DNA of 59,055 nucleotides from an uncultured Prevotellaceae bacterium (lineage in GTDB: Bacteria; Bacteroidota; Bacteroidia; Bacteroidales; Bacteroidaceae). This document shows, piece after piece, positions 1 through 6,899 of the stretch. The translations under genes were made by a program, and so were the position numbers. The DNA lies in contig ONCG01000021.1 of NCBI GenBank assembly GCA_900316285.1, positions 1 to 59,055 on the forward strand, written 5' to 3'. A model generated the notes under the pieces. It did no database searches. It saw nothing but the letters and a program-made list of their open reading frames with translations, and was not told the origin of the DNA. Numbering within the stretch: the stretch's first letter is position 1; every line of letters starts with the position of its first letter.

Positions 1-24
1 CCTGCGATTGACAACCTTGCGTTG

Positions 25-97
25 TCGGGATGAGGCGACTCGAACGCCCGACCCCTACGTCCCGAACGTAGTGCGCTACCAACTGCGCTACATCCCG
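25..97 (-). tRNA. tRNA-Pro (anticodon CGG)
   Basis: Read on the minus strand this folds as a normal cloverleaf. The acceptor stem CGGGATG pairs with CATCCCG with discriminator A at position 25, the anticodon stem CTACG/CGTAG encloses the loop TTCGGGA, and a TTCGAGT T-loop is present. The anticodon CGG reads the proline codon CCG. The 3' CCA is not encoded (the next bases read CAA), so it must be added by the CCA-adding enzyme. It lies downstream of murF on the same strand but has its own promoter-like element at 160-167. Confidence 0.93.
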
Positions 98-159
98 AAA
101 ACCTCCGAAGTACAGGGAAGCGGGACTTCCGCTGCGAGAGGTGATTATGAAATCGGCTG

Positions 160-167
160 CAAAGTTA
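160..167 (-). promoter_or_regulatory. Bacteroidetes -7 element for tRNA-Pro
   Basis: The minus strand reads TAACTTTG, a perfect TAnnTTTG box about 62 bp ahead of the mature tRNA 5' end. No clean TTTG lies 19-20 bp further upstream; the nearest similar string is GTTG at 190-193. The assignment rests mainly on the -7 box. Confidence 0.45.
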
Positions 168-242
168 CGCAGAATTTTTGAATTACGTGCAACTTTTCCG
201 AAGTTTTTTTGTTTCAAGGGGATAAAATGCTCAAAAGGGGTG

Positions 243-258
243 GCTTTGGAGCCAAAGC
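243..258 (-). terminator. Weak hairpin after murF
   Basis: GCTTTGG/CCAAAGC forms a 7-bp stem with a 2-base loop just past the murF stop codon. On the minus strand it is followed after a few bases by a short T run (CCCCTTTTG). It could end murF transcription before the tRNA, but the T tract is poor. Confidence 0.3.
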
Positions 259-267
259 GTTGGGGGA

Positions 268-1638
268 CTACAGCAGTTCAGGCAGCTGATAGAGTCGATT
301 GCCGTTAGAGCCCTTGATGAGGATGTAGTAGCCTTCGGGACGCTCTTCGGCAATGGCGGCCTTCACCTCCTCCACATCGTGGAACTTGCGATAGTGGCAC
401 TTGATGTCGCGGAACTCCTCGCCCACGAGCCACACCTTGTCGAAACGGTAGCGCTTCAGCACCTTCACGATGTGTCCGTGTTCCTCGCGACTGCTCTCGC
501 CCAGTTCACGCATCTCACCGATGATAGCCATCTTCGGAGCCACCTGCATTAGGTTGAAGTTGTCGAGCGCCGCCTCCATCGACGTTGGATTGGCGTTGTA
601 GGCATCCACGATGAGGTGGTTTGTGGCGGTCTCGGTGAGCTGTGAGCGATTGTTCTTCGGCACGTAGCTCTCCAACGCATGACATATCTGTTCGGGTGCT
701 ACGGCAAACTGTAGTCCAACGGTGATGGCGGCTAGCACATTGTCGAGGTTATAGCTGCCAATGAGGTGTGTCGAAACTTCGTACCATCGCTGCTCGGCAC
801 CTCGCTCTTCGAGGTCCAAACCGTTCTCACACCAACGGAGTCGCAGGAAGGGATCGCAGGCAACGAGTTGTCCTACCACGCAACCCTCGGCATTCGCAGC
901 ATTCTTGCTGTAAGGTGCCACCCATGCCTTGTCGGGCAGAATGGACACCAGATGTTCGTTGTCGGCATTGATAAAGATGACACTTTCATCGCGCGTGGCT
1001 AGGAAGTCGTAGAGCTCACCCTTCGTCTGGATGACCCCTTTCAGCGATCCGAAACCTTGCAGATGCGCCTTGCCCACGTTCGTGATGAGTCCGCAGGTAG
1101 GCTCAGCAGTCTCGGCCAATGTCTTGATGTCGCCGGGATGACTGGCACCCATCTCCACAACAGCAATATCGTGCTCGGGCGTGAGGCGCAACAGCGTCTT
1201 AGGTACGCCCACATCGTTGTTGAAGTTACCTTCAGTGGCCATGACGTTGTATTTCTCGGCAAGCACCGCGCGCACAAGTTCTTTCGTGGTGGTCTTGCCG
1301 TTGGTACCGGTGATACCGATGACGGGAATCTGGAACTGGCGGCGATGCTCGCGTGCCAGGTCCTTGAAGGCCTGCAGCGTGTCGGGCACTAGCATCAGAC
1401 GACTACGGAGGCTCTCCTTCTTTTCCTGATCGTCGAGATTCTCTACACCTTCCAAAACTGTTGGATCGTCGATGATGGCCAGCGCACAACCTTTCTCAAG
1501 TGCCTGCACGGCGAACTTATTACCGTCGAACGTGTCGCCCTTCAAGGCAACGAAGATGCTACCTTTGGGACAGTCACGGCTGTCGGTGGTCACAACGGGG
1601 TGTTGCTTGTAGAAAGCATATAGTTCTTTGATGTTCAT
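268..1638 (-). CDS. murF: UDP-N-acetylmuramoyl-tripeptide--D-alanyl-D-alanine ligase
   Basis: This cytoplasmic Mur ligase adds D-Ala-D-Ala to UDP-MurNAc-tripeptide, the last cytosolic step of peptidoglycan precursor assembly. The 456-residue product has the usual family length. It carries the ATP-binding P-loop [13 protein letters not shown] near residue 110, an N-terminal substrate domain with a TDSR segment, the central VVEMGAS motif and a C-terminal domain with VDAYNANPTS. The gene follows a DUF4919-like gene after 42 bp on the same strand and has no clear promoter of its own, so the two are probably co-transcribed. In many bacteria murF sits between murE and mraY in the dcw cluster. Here that cluster (36-53 kb) lacks it, so this copy should be the functional one. 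Confidence 0.96.
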   Translation of the reverse strand: MNIKELYAFYKQHPVVTTDSRDCPKGSIFVALKGDTFDGNKFAVQALEKGCALAIIDDPTVLEGVENLDDQEKKESLRSRLMLVPDTLQAFKDLAREHRRQFQIPVIGITGTNGKTTTKELVRAVLAEKYNVMATEGNFNNDVGVPKTLLRLTPEHDIAVVEMGASHPGDIKTLAETAEPTCGLITNVGKAHLQGFGSLKGVIQTKGELYDFLATRDESVIFINADNEHLVSILPDKAWVAPYSKNAANAEGCVVGQLVACDPFLRLRWCENGLDLEERGAEQRWYEVSTHLIGSYNLDNVLAAITVGLQFAVAPEQICHALESYVPKNNRSQLTETATNHLIVDAYNANPTSMEAALDNFNLMQVAPKMAIIGEMRELGESSREEHGHIVKVLKRYRFDKVWLVGEEFRDIKCHYRKFHDVEEVKAAIAEERPEGYYILIKGSNGNRLYQLPELL

Positions 1639-1680
1639 ATTCTTACAAATGGTTATGTGGAAAGATCGTCTTTTAGTCGA

Positions 1681-2427
1681 TTATTGTTGAAACATGATTC
1701 GTTCAAGTTCGTAGACACGTGTAATTTCGAAATAGATTTCTGGCCGATCGTAATACTTGCTGTTGCCGTCAAGCGTGATGATGTCACAACAGGAAGTGGC
1801 TGTCTGTTTCTTGTATTTCCAAAGATCCAGATAATACCTCATGAAGCAATACTCATCGCTCACTTTCGTAACATAGAAGGGATGCTCAGCCGAGCCGTCG
1901 CCAGTCACGGCAATGGTATTGAATATGCGCATGGCACGATTGATGTATGGTCTGGCATCGTCTTCCTTGACATTCTTCCATCGCGTCGAATCCTGAGACA
2001 TCTGTATGAGTACCTCACCCGTTGTGATTAGCGCATTCAAGTTCAGCGGATTGACATCAAGCATCTTCTTGGCCGTGGCCAGACACTTCTTCCACTTTTT
2101 ATCCTCAAACGACTTGTCCATATCTGTCCGATAGACATCCTCTGCATCGTTGCTGAGGAACGACTGGCCATAGAAAGCAAGAACTCTTTCAGGGAAAGTG
2201 AGTGTCCTGTCAATAGTCTCGCCCGACAGGCGGGCAACCAACTGCTTGACATGCACAGGATTCTCTTTCACTTCCTTCTTGATTGCTTGCCAGTCGACAG
2301 GCATCAGCGTTCTTTCTTCTTGCGCATTCATGCACATCGTGGCTAGCAAAAAGAAAGGCAAAAGCAACATTCTCCGCACGATGTTTTCATATTGATCCGT
2401 GAAGGATAGGTTGAAATGTGACATCAT
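1681..2427 (-). CDS. Secreted DUF4919-like protein of unknown function
   Basis: The function is not known. The frame stays open back to 2565, but a Bacteroidetes promoter at 2453-2484 places the transcript start near 2446, so I take the start at 2427 (ATG-ATG pair). ATG 2370 or GTG 2379 are alternatives that would put the hydrophobic signal segment MLLLPFFLLATMCMNAQ at the very N-terminus. The segment ends in a Sec-type cleavage site before QEER, so the product is exported. The rest is helical with a TPR-like stretch (KKWKKCLATAKKMLDVNPLN) and a conserved-looking C-terminus rich in aromatic residues, which resembles the Bacteroidetes DUF4919 family. It precedes murF by 42 bp. The family name is from memory. 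Confidence 0.7.
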   Translation of the reverse strand: MMSHFNLSFTDQYENIVRRMLLLPFFLLATMCMNAQEERTLMPVDWQAIKKEVKENPVHVKQLVARLSGETIDRTLTFPERVLAFYGQSFLSNDAEDVYRTDMDKSFEDKKWKKCLATAKKMLDVNPLNLNALITTGEVLIQMSQDSTRWKNVKEDDARPYINRAMRIFNTIAVTGDGSAEHPFYVTKVSDEYCFMRYYLDLWKYKKQTATSCCDIITLDGNSKYYDRPEIYFEITRVYELERIMFQQ

Positions 2428-2452
2428 TTGATTTGATAGTTGTTTCTGTCTG

Positions 2453-2484
2453 CAAAGGTACGAAAAGTCGAGAGTAAAACAAAA
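2453..2484 (-). promoter_or_regulatory. Promoter of the DUF4919-murF unit
   Basis: The minus strand reads TTTTG (2480-2484), 19 bp, then TACCTTTG (2453-2460). This matches the Bacteroidetes primary-sigma consensus TTTG-N19-TAnnTTTG at every fixed position. Confidence 0.75.
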
Positions 2485-2621
2485 GAAATCATCTATTTTT
2501 TTGCAGAAACAGAGAAAGTTCACCATCCCCGATGGCAAAGACCGCTTTTTATATGCACAGAGCATATCTCCTGTGCCTCTATCTCAATGCTTTCGTGTAT
2601 CCGGAGCATTGCCATCGTTCA

Positions 2622-2775
2622 GTAAATTAACTTAATTTGTGCAGTAAATTAAGTTAATTTGTAAAGTAAAATAAGTTAATTTTCTGAGTAAAATAAGTTA
2701 ATTTACCGAACAAATTAAGTTAATTTACTGAACAAAACAAGTTGATTTACTTTTCAAGCTAAGTTGATTTGCAAA
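2622..2775. repeat. Seven-copy 22-bp AT-rich tandem array
   Basis: Seven units start at 2622, 2644, 2666, 2688, 2710, 2732 and 2754, giving an exact 22-bp period. The core is AAATTAAGTTAATTT, which is a perfect palindrome except for its central base (G in most units, C in the first). The last two units are the most diverged. The array occupies the gap between two divergently transcribed genes and no coding frame runs through it. The flanking bases 2485-2621 and 2776-2902 show nothing else that I can name. Confidence 0.85.
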
Positions 2776-2902
2776 ATCAGGTCATTGCTATAGCATCACC
2801 GGAGCATGCATCTAGCTGGTCGGGAGACATACTCCCGACGATTCAAATGCGTGCTCCAGCAGTTCGTGTTTGATGCTTGTGGTCACTTTTTCGATGAAAA
2901 CA

Positions 2903-2934
2903 TTTGGCGGGCATGATGTTTTTTAGTAATTTTA
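2903..2934 (+). promoter_or_regulatory. Probable promoter of the DnaQ-like gene
   Basis: TTTG at 2903-2906 is followed after 20 bp by TAATTTTA (2927-2934), one base off TAnnTTTG. It lies 70 bp before the chosen start codon. Confidence 0.45.
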
Positions 2935-3004
2935 CGGGCTGTTAGTGGGCAATGACAGGCGACACAAACAATCACTACTACGCAGCAACAAAAACATAGC
3001 AGGC

Positions 3005-3496
3005 ATGGAGAACTTTGCAGCGATTGACTTCGAGACAGCCAACAACGAGCGGACGAGCGTCTGCTCGGTGGGTGTAGTCGTGGTGCGCGGCGGCGAAATC
3101 GTCGACACGTTCTACTCACTCATCCAGCCCGAGCCGAACTATTATTACTATTGGAACACTCGCGTGCATGGTCTGACACGCGAGGACACGGAGGAGGCTC
3201 CGGTATTTCCAAAGGTGTGGGCACAGATAGAACCTCTCATCGAAGGTCTGCCATTGGTGGCACACAACAAGGCATTTGACGAGTCGTGTCTGAAGGCGGT
3301 ATTCCGCTGTTATCAGATGGACTACCCCGACTATGAGTTCCACTGCACGTGTGTTGCCTCGCGACGCAAGCTGCCACACTTGCCCAACCATCAACTGCAC
3401 ACCGTAGCAGCTGCTTGCGGCTATCTGTTGGAACATCACCACCACGCACTTGCCGATGCTGAGGCTTGCGCTGCTATTGCGATGAAAATATTGTAA
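3005..3496 (+). CDS. DnaQ-like 3'-5' exonuclease (DEDDh)
   Basis: This is a single-domain exonuclease of the DNA polymerase III epsilon type, 163 residues, probably acting in proofreading or nucleic-acid trimming. Exo I is IDFETAN near residue 7, where D and E bind metal. Exo II is VAHNKAFDESCL, and Exo III is the C-terminal HHALADAEACAAIA, with the DEDDh histidine and last aspartate. The frame is open from 2945, but ATG 3005 gives the normal family N-terminus (MENFAAIDFETAN) and was chosen for that reason. It stands alone. A hairpin of the CCTCC...GGAGG repeat family follows the stop codon and may end transcription. Whether it is a polymerase subunit or a stand-alone nuclease cannot be told from the sequence. 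Confidence 0.88.
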   Translation: MENFAAIDFETANNERTSVCSVGVVVVRGGEIVDTFYSLIQPEPNYYYYWNTRVHGLTREDTEEAPVFPKVWAQIEPLIEGLPLVAHNKAFDESCLKAVFRCYQMDYPDYEFHCTCVASRRKLPHLPNHQLHTVAAACGYLLEHHHHALADAEACAAIAMKIL

Positions 3497-3530
3497 GCCC
3501 CACCCCTGACCCTCCCCGAAGGGAGAGGGA
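3497..3530. repeat. Dispersed CCCTCCCC-GAA-GGGAGAGGG hairpin
   Basis: This pyrimidine/purine hairpin directly follows the exonuclease stop codon and resembles the paired elements at 6698-6898, 31907-32077 and 55252-55382. Unlike those it has no inverted partner nearby. It could act as a transcription end for the upstream gene. Confidence 0.5.
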
Positions 3531-3713
3531 GAAAGAAGTTATTATGCTTGCTTAATCATAATTTTGCACTATCTTTGACACAAAATGTCGAAGATACTAC
3601 ATCTCGGCATAAAAAATAAATAGTTTTATTTACATTTCGCTCACTTTCTCGCATCTTTGACCTCCGGTCGAAGATAGGCTGCATCTTGGAAATGAAAATA
3701 AACCGAAATTTAT

Positions 3714-3744
3714 TTTGCATTTCGCTCGATTTGCACTATCTTTG
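3714..3744 (+). promoter_or_regulatory. Promoter of folP-cdaA
   Basis: TTTG (3714-3717), 19 bp, TATCTTTG (3737-3744) is a full match to the Bacteroidetes consensus. The same 15-mer TTTGCACTATCTTTG also occurs at 3563-3577 and at 12467-12481. Transcription should start near 3750, which favours ATG 3765 over ATG 3753 for folP. Confidence 0.75.
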
Positions 3745-3764
3745 CAGTCAGTATGGAATACTGC

Positions 3765-4586
3765 ATGAAAGTGAGGGTTGCTCAAATGAGTCTGGCAGAG
3801 CCGGTAGTGATGGGCATCCTGAACTGCACGCCCGACTCCTTCTATGCCGATAGCCGCAAGCAAACCGAGCAGGAGATAGCCGAGCGGGCACAGCAGATTT
3901 TGGCTGAAGGCGGTCGCATCATTGACGTGGGTGCCTACTCCACCCGACCCGGTCACGAAGTGGTGAGCGAGGAAGAAGAAATGCTGCGCCTGCAGGCGGC
4001 GCTGACGGTGATTCGCCGCGAGGTGCCCAATGCTATAGTGAGCGTCGACACGTTCCGTCCACTGGTGGCCCGCCGCTGCGTGGAGGAATGGGGTGCTGAC
4101 ATGGTGAACGACGTAAACCCTACTCCCAACTCCTCCACAGAGAGAAGCGACGATCGGAAGAAGGCCATGTTCGAGGTAGTGTCTCAGTTGGACGTGCCCT
4201 ATGTACTGATGTCGCAACAGCCAACCATTGAAACGATGCTCAGCGAGTGGGCCGACGACGTGCAGCAACTGCGGTTGATGGGAGCAAAGGACATCATCCT
4301 CGACCCGGGATTTGGCTTCGGCAAGACCCTCAACGAGAACTTCGCCGTGCTCCGTCAGATGGAACGGCTCTCTGTGCTGAGCTTGCCATTGCTCGTAGGA
4401 CTGTCGCGCAAGAGAATGGTCTGGCAGACGCTCAACGTTTCACCCGAAACAGCCCTGAACGGTACCACCGTGCTCAACACCATTGCCCTTCAACAAGGTG
4501 CCAGCATCTTGCGCGTCCATGACGTCCGTGAGGCCTGCGAATGTGTTAAGCTGCTGCGCAACGTGGAAGGTGCTTTGGGCGAGTAA
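3765..4586 (+). CDS. folP: Dihydropteroate synthase
   Basis: This enzyme condenses 4-aminobenzoate with 6-hydroxymethyl-dihydropterin diphosphate in folate synthesis and is the sulfonamide target. Family motifs are in order: MGILNCTPDSFY (pterin-diphosphate loop), GGRIIDVGAYSTRPG, the central MVNDVNP, DIILDPGFGFGKT with the pterin-binding Asp and Lys, and VGLSRKRMVW. ATG 3765 leaves about 14 bases after the expected transcript start. ATG 3753 is in frame and would be almost leaderless. Length (273 residues) is normal. The stop codon lies in GGGCGAGTAAAGCCC, a linker-plus-hairpin string that recurs in the array after the next gene. cdaA follows after 148 bp. Confidence 0.95.
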   Translation: MKVRVAQMSLAEPVVMGILNCTPDSFYADSRKQTEQEIAERAQQILAEGGRIIDVGAYSTRPGHEVVSEEEEMLRLQAALTVIRREVPNAIVSVDTFRPLVARRCVEEWGADMVNDVNPTPNSSTERSDDRKKAMFEVVSQLDVPYVLMSQQPTIETMLSEWADDVQQLRLMGAKDIILDPGFGFGKTLNENFAVLRQMERLSVLSLPLLVGLSRKRMVWQTLNVSPETALNGTTVLNTIALQQGASILRVHDVREACECVKLLRNVEGALGE

Positions 4587-4734
4587 AGCCCTTGTGGCGT
4601 TCAAGAGTTCAAAAGTTCAAGACCCCTCGGACGTTCAAAGCACTACTCGCGTGTGTAACTATTAATTATCAAATGTCCGCTCTACTTTGCCGCTTGCGCA
4701 GCATCGCGGAGCAAGAACTCACAACAAAAAGATA

Positions 4735-5502
4735 ATGCCTTTCGATTTTGGAATAAAAGATACCATCGATATCCTGCTGGTAGCCCTGATGCTCTATTAC
4801 ATCTACCGGCTGATGAAGGAGAGCCGTTCGCTGAACGTGTTCATCGGAATCATGGTGTTTGTGCTCATCTGGCTGTTTGTCAGTCAGGTGCTTGAGATGC
4901 GTCTGATGGGCTCCATCCTCGACAAATTGGTTAGCGTGGGTGTTATCGCACTCATCGTGCTGTTTCAGGAGGAGATTCGTAAATTCCTCTACACGCTCGG
5001 TGCCCACCAGCGTTTCCGCTCGTTCCTGCACTACTTCAAGAACAAGGACAAGGAGCAGGAAGAAGACAAGGAGACCATCATGCCTATCGTGATGGCATGC
5101 ATGAACATGGCTCGCCAAAAGGTGGGTGCACTCATCGTGGTGGAACGTGGCGTAGCCCTCGACGACATCGTTGAGACGGGCGACAAGATCGATGCCGCCA
5201 TCAACCAGCGACTCATCGAGAACATCTTCTTCAAGAACTCGCCGCTCCACGATGGTGCTATGGTCATCTCGAAGAAGCGTATCAAGGCTGCAGGTTGCAT
5301 CCTGCCCGTGAGCCATAACCTCGACATTCCAAAGGAATTGGGCCTGCGCCACCGTGCCGGACTAGGCATCTCGCAGGCATCGGATGCCATCGCCATCATC
5401 GTCAGTGAGGAGACGGGGCGCATCTCTGTTGCCAACAAGGGCGAGTTCCGCCTGCGCCTATCGGCCGAAGAACTTGAGGCTGTGCTGGCGAAGGAAATGT
5501 AG
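4735..5502 (+). CDS. cdaA: Diadenylate cyclase CdaA
   Basis: This membrane-bound enzyme makes c-di-AMP from two ATP; the messenger controls potassium, osmotic and cell-wall homeostasis. The 255-residue protein has three hydrophobic N-terminal helices (about residues 10-30, 34-52 and 62-80), a short charged linker (KNKDKEQEEDKE) and a DAC domain. The catalytic motifs are LHDGAMVI near residue 170 and RHRAGLG near 205. The frame is open from 4687, but ATG 4735 starts exactly where CdaA proteins begin (MPFDFGIKDTIDILLVALML). The gene is downstream of folP on the same strand. The folP-cdaA order is, as I recall, common in Bacteroidales. No CdaR-like partner gene follows directly. Confidence 0.93.
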   Translation: MPFDFGIKDTIDILLVALMLYYIYRLMKESRSLNVFIGIMVFVLIWLFVSQVLEMRLMGSILDKLVSVGVIALIVLFQEEIRKFLYTLGAHQRFRSFLHYFKNKDKEQEEDKETIMPIVMACMNMARQKVGALIVVERGVALDDIVETGDKIDAAINQRLIENIFFKNSPLHDGAMVISKKRIKAAGCILPVSHNLDIPKELGLRHRAGLGISQASDAIAIIVSEETGRISVANKGEFRLRLSAEELEAVLAKEM

Positions 5503-5612
5503 GACGCGCCTGCGGCGAGAAAAGTGCTTCGCACGGGTAAGGCCCTCCGGGCGAGTAAAGTGCCTGCTGCACGGGTAAAGCCCTTCGGGCGGGTAAAGTG
5601 CTTCGCACGTGA
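5503..5612. repeat. Array of alternating mini-hairpins, 18-bp period
   Basis: Five short hairpins follow each other: GTGC-TTC-GCAC (5524-5534), GCCC-TCC-GGGC (5542-5552), GTGC-CTGCT-GCAC (5560-5572), GCCC-TTC-GGGC (5580-5590) and GTGC-TTC-GCAC (5598-5608). Each pair is separated by exactly 7 bases reading GGGTAAA or close to it. A weaker CGCCTGCGGCG precedes them. The array fills most of the cdaA-pta gap; no coding function is apparent. Confidence 0.8.
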
Positions 5613-5688
5613 AAACGTGGAAGGCGCAGCACACGATAAATAAGGAATGATGCATTTTCAATTTTAATTTTTAATACAATACACTACT

Positions 5689-6696
5689 ATGGATCTATTA
5701 CAACAAATCGTAGCACGCGCGAAAGCCAACAAGCAGCGCATCGTGCTTCCTGAGGCAGAAGAAGAGCGCACTCTGCGCGCTGCCGACCGCGTATTGGCTG
5801 AAGACATGGCCAACATCATCCTCATTGGTAACCCCGAGAGCATCAAGGCCGATGCCGAGAAGTATGGACTTCAGAACATCGACAAGGCTACCATCATCGA
5901 CCCGCTGAACAACCCCCGTAGCGAGGAGTATGCAGAACTGCTGGCCGAGCTGCGCAAGAAGAAGGGCATGACCATCGAGCAGGCTCGCGAGCTGGTGAAG
6001 AACCCACTCTATCTGGGCTGCATGATTATCAAGACTGAAGGTGCCGACGGACAGATTTCTGGTGCTCTCTCGACAACGGGTGACACGCTGCGCCCGGCTT
6101 TGCAGATTATCAAGTGCGCTCCTGGCATTACCTGCGTCAGCGGTGCCATGCTGCTCATCACCAAACAGCCTCAGTATGGTGAGAATGGTGTAGTCGTCGT
6201 TGGCGACGTGGCCGTGACGCCCATGCCCGATGCCAACCAGCTGGCACAGATTGCCGTCTGCACCGCACAGACCGCTAAGTCAGTGGCTGGCTTCGAAGAT
6301 CCGCGCGTGGCAATGCTTAGCTTCTCCACGAAGGGTAGCGCCTCACACGAGGTGGTCGACAAGGTTGTCGAGGCAACAAAACTGGCCAAGGAGATGGCTC
6401 CCGAGCTGAAGATCGACGGTGAGCTGCAGGCCGATGCCGCCCTCGTTCCCTCGGTAGGAAAGAAGAAGGCTCCCGGCAGCGACATCGCAGGTAACGCCAA
6501 TGTGCTGGTATTCCCCAACCTCGAAGTCGGCAACATTGGCTACAAACTCGTACAGCGCCTTGGCGATGCCATCGCCATCGGCCCCATCCTGCAAGGTATC
6601 GCCCGTCCCGTGAACGACCTGTCGCGTGGCTGCTCAGTCGACGACATCTACTACATGGTCGCCATCACCGCCTGCCAAGCCATGGACGCAAAGTAG
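5689..6696 (+). CDS. pta: Phosphate acetyltransferase
   Basis: The enzyme converts acetyl-CoA and phosphate to acetyl phosphate and CoA, feeding acetate kinase for ATP in fermentation. The 335-residue product is the short, single-domain Pta. It starts MDLLQQIVARAKANKQRIVLPE and contains the PTA_PTB signatures RIVLPEAEEERTLRAA, GALSTTGDTLRPALQII and FPNLEVGNIGYKLVQRL. It is followed by ackA after 203 bp that hold a 31-bp perfect inverted repeat. No consensus promoter is visible in the AT-rich 40 bases before the start, so expression from the cdaA side or from a divergent promoter type is possible. Confidence 0.96.
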   Translation: MDLLQQIVARAKANKQRIVLPEAEEERTLRAADRVLAEDMANIILIGNPESIKADAEKYGLQNIDKATIIDPLNNPRSEEYAELLAELRKKKGMTIEQARELVKNPLYLGCMIIKTEGADGQISGALSTTGDTLRPALQIIKCAPGITCVSGAMLLITKQPQYGENGVVVVGDVAVTPMPDANQLAQIAVCTAQTAKSVAGFEDPRVAMLSFSTKGSASHEVVDKVVEATKLAKEMAPELKIDGELQADAALVPSVGKKKAPGSDIAGNANVLVFPNLEVGNIGYKLVQRLGDAIAIGPILQGIARPVNDLSRGCSVDDIYYMVAITACQAMDAK

Positions 6697-6697
6697 C

Positions 6698-6898
6698 AAC
6701 CTCCCCCAACCCCTCCGAAGGAGGGGAGGATCTACCGGAGCATCACATTTATTAAATTTAAAGTAACAACCCGAACTTCCTCTCATGTTTCGTAAGACAC
6801 ATCCTTTTGAGAATGAGTGAGAAGGTTCATTAGAAAGTCTGGCTATCCCCCTGAAACCCGCCAGGCACTCCCCTCCTTCGGAGGGGTTGGGGGAGGTT
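6698..6898. repeat. 31-bp perfect inverted repeat between pta and ackA
   Basis: The left arm 6698-6728 (AACCTCCCCCAACCCC then a TCCGAAGGA-centred hairpin) is exactly complementary to the right arm 6868-6898, across 139 bp. Each arm is also a small hairpin by itself. The right arm ends one base before the ackA start codon at 6900, so a pta-ackA transcript could sequester the ackA start region. The same arm sequence recurs in 31907-32077 and, more loosely, 55252-55382. Confidence 0.85.
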
Positions 6899-6899
6899 T

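Noticed and set aside
3753-3764. Extra N-terminal codons of folP from ATG 3753
   Set aside because: The promoter places the transcript start at about 3750, so ATG 3765 is favoured, though a nearly leaderless start at 3753 is possible.
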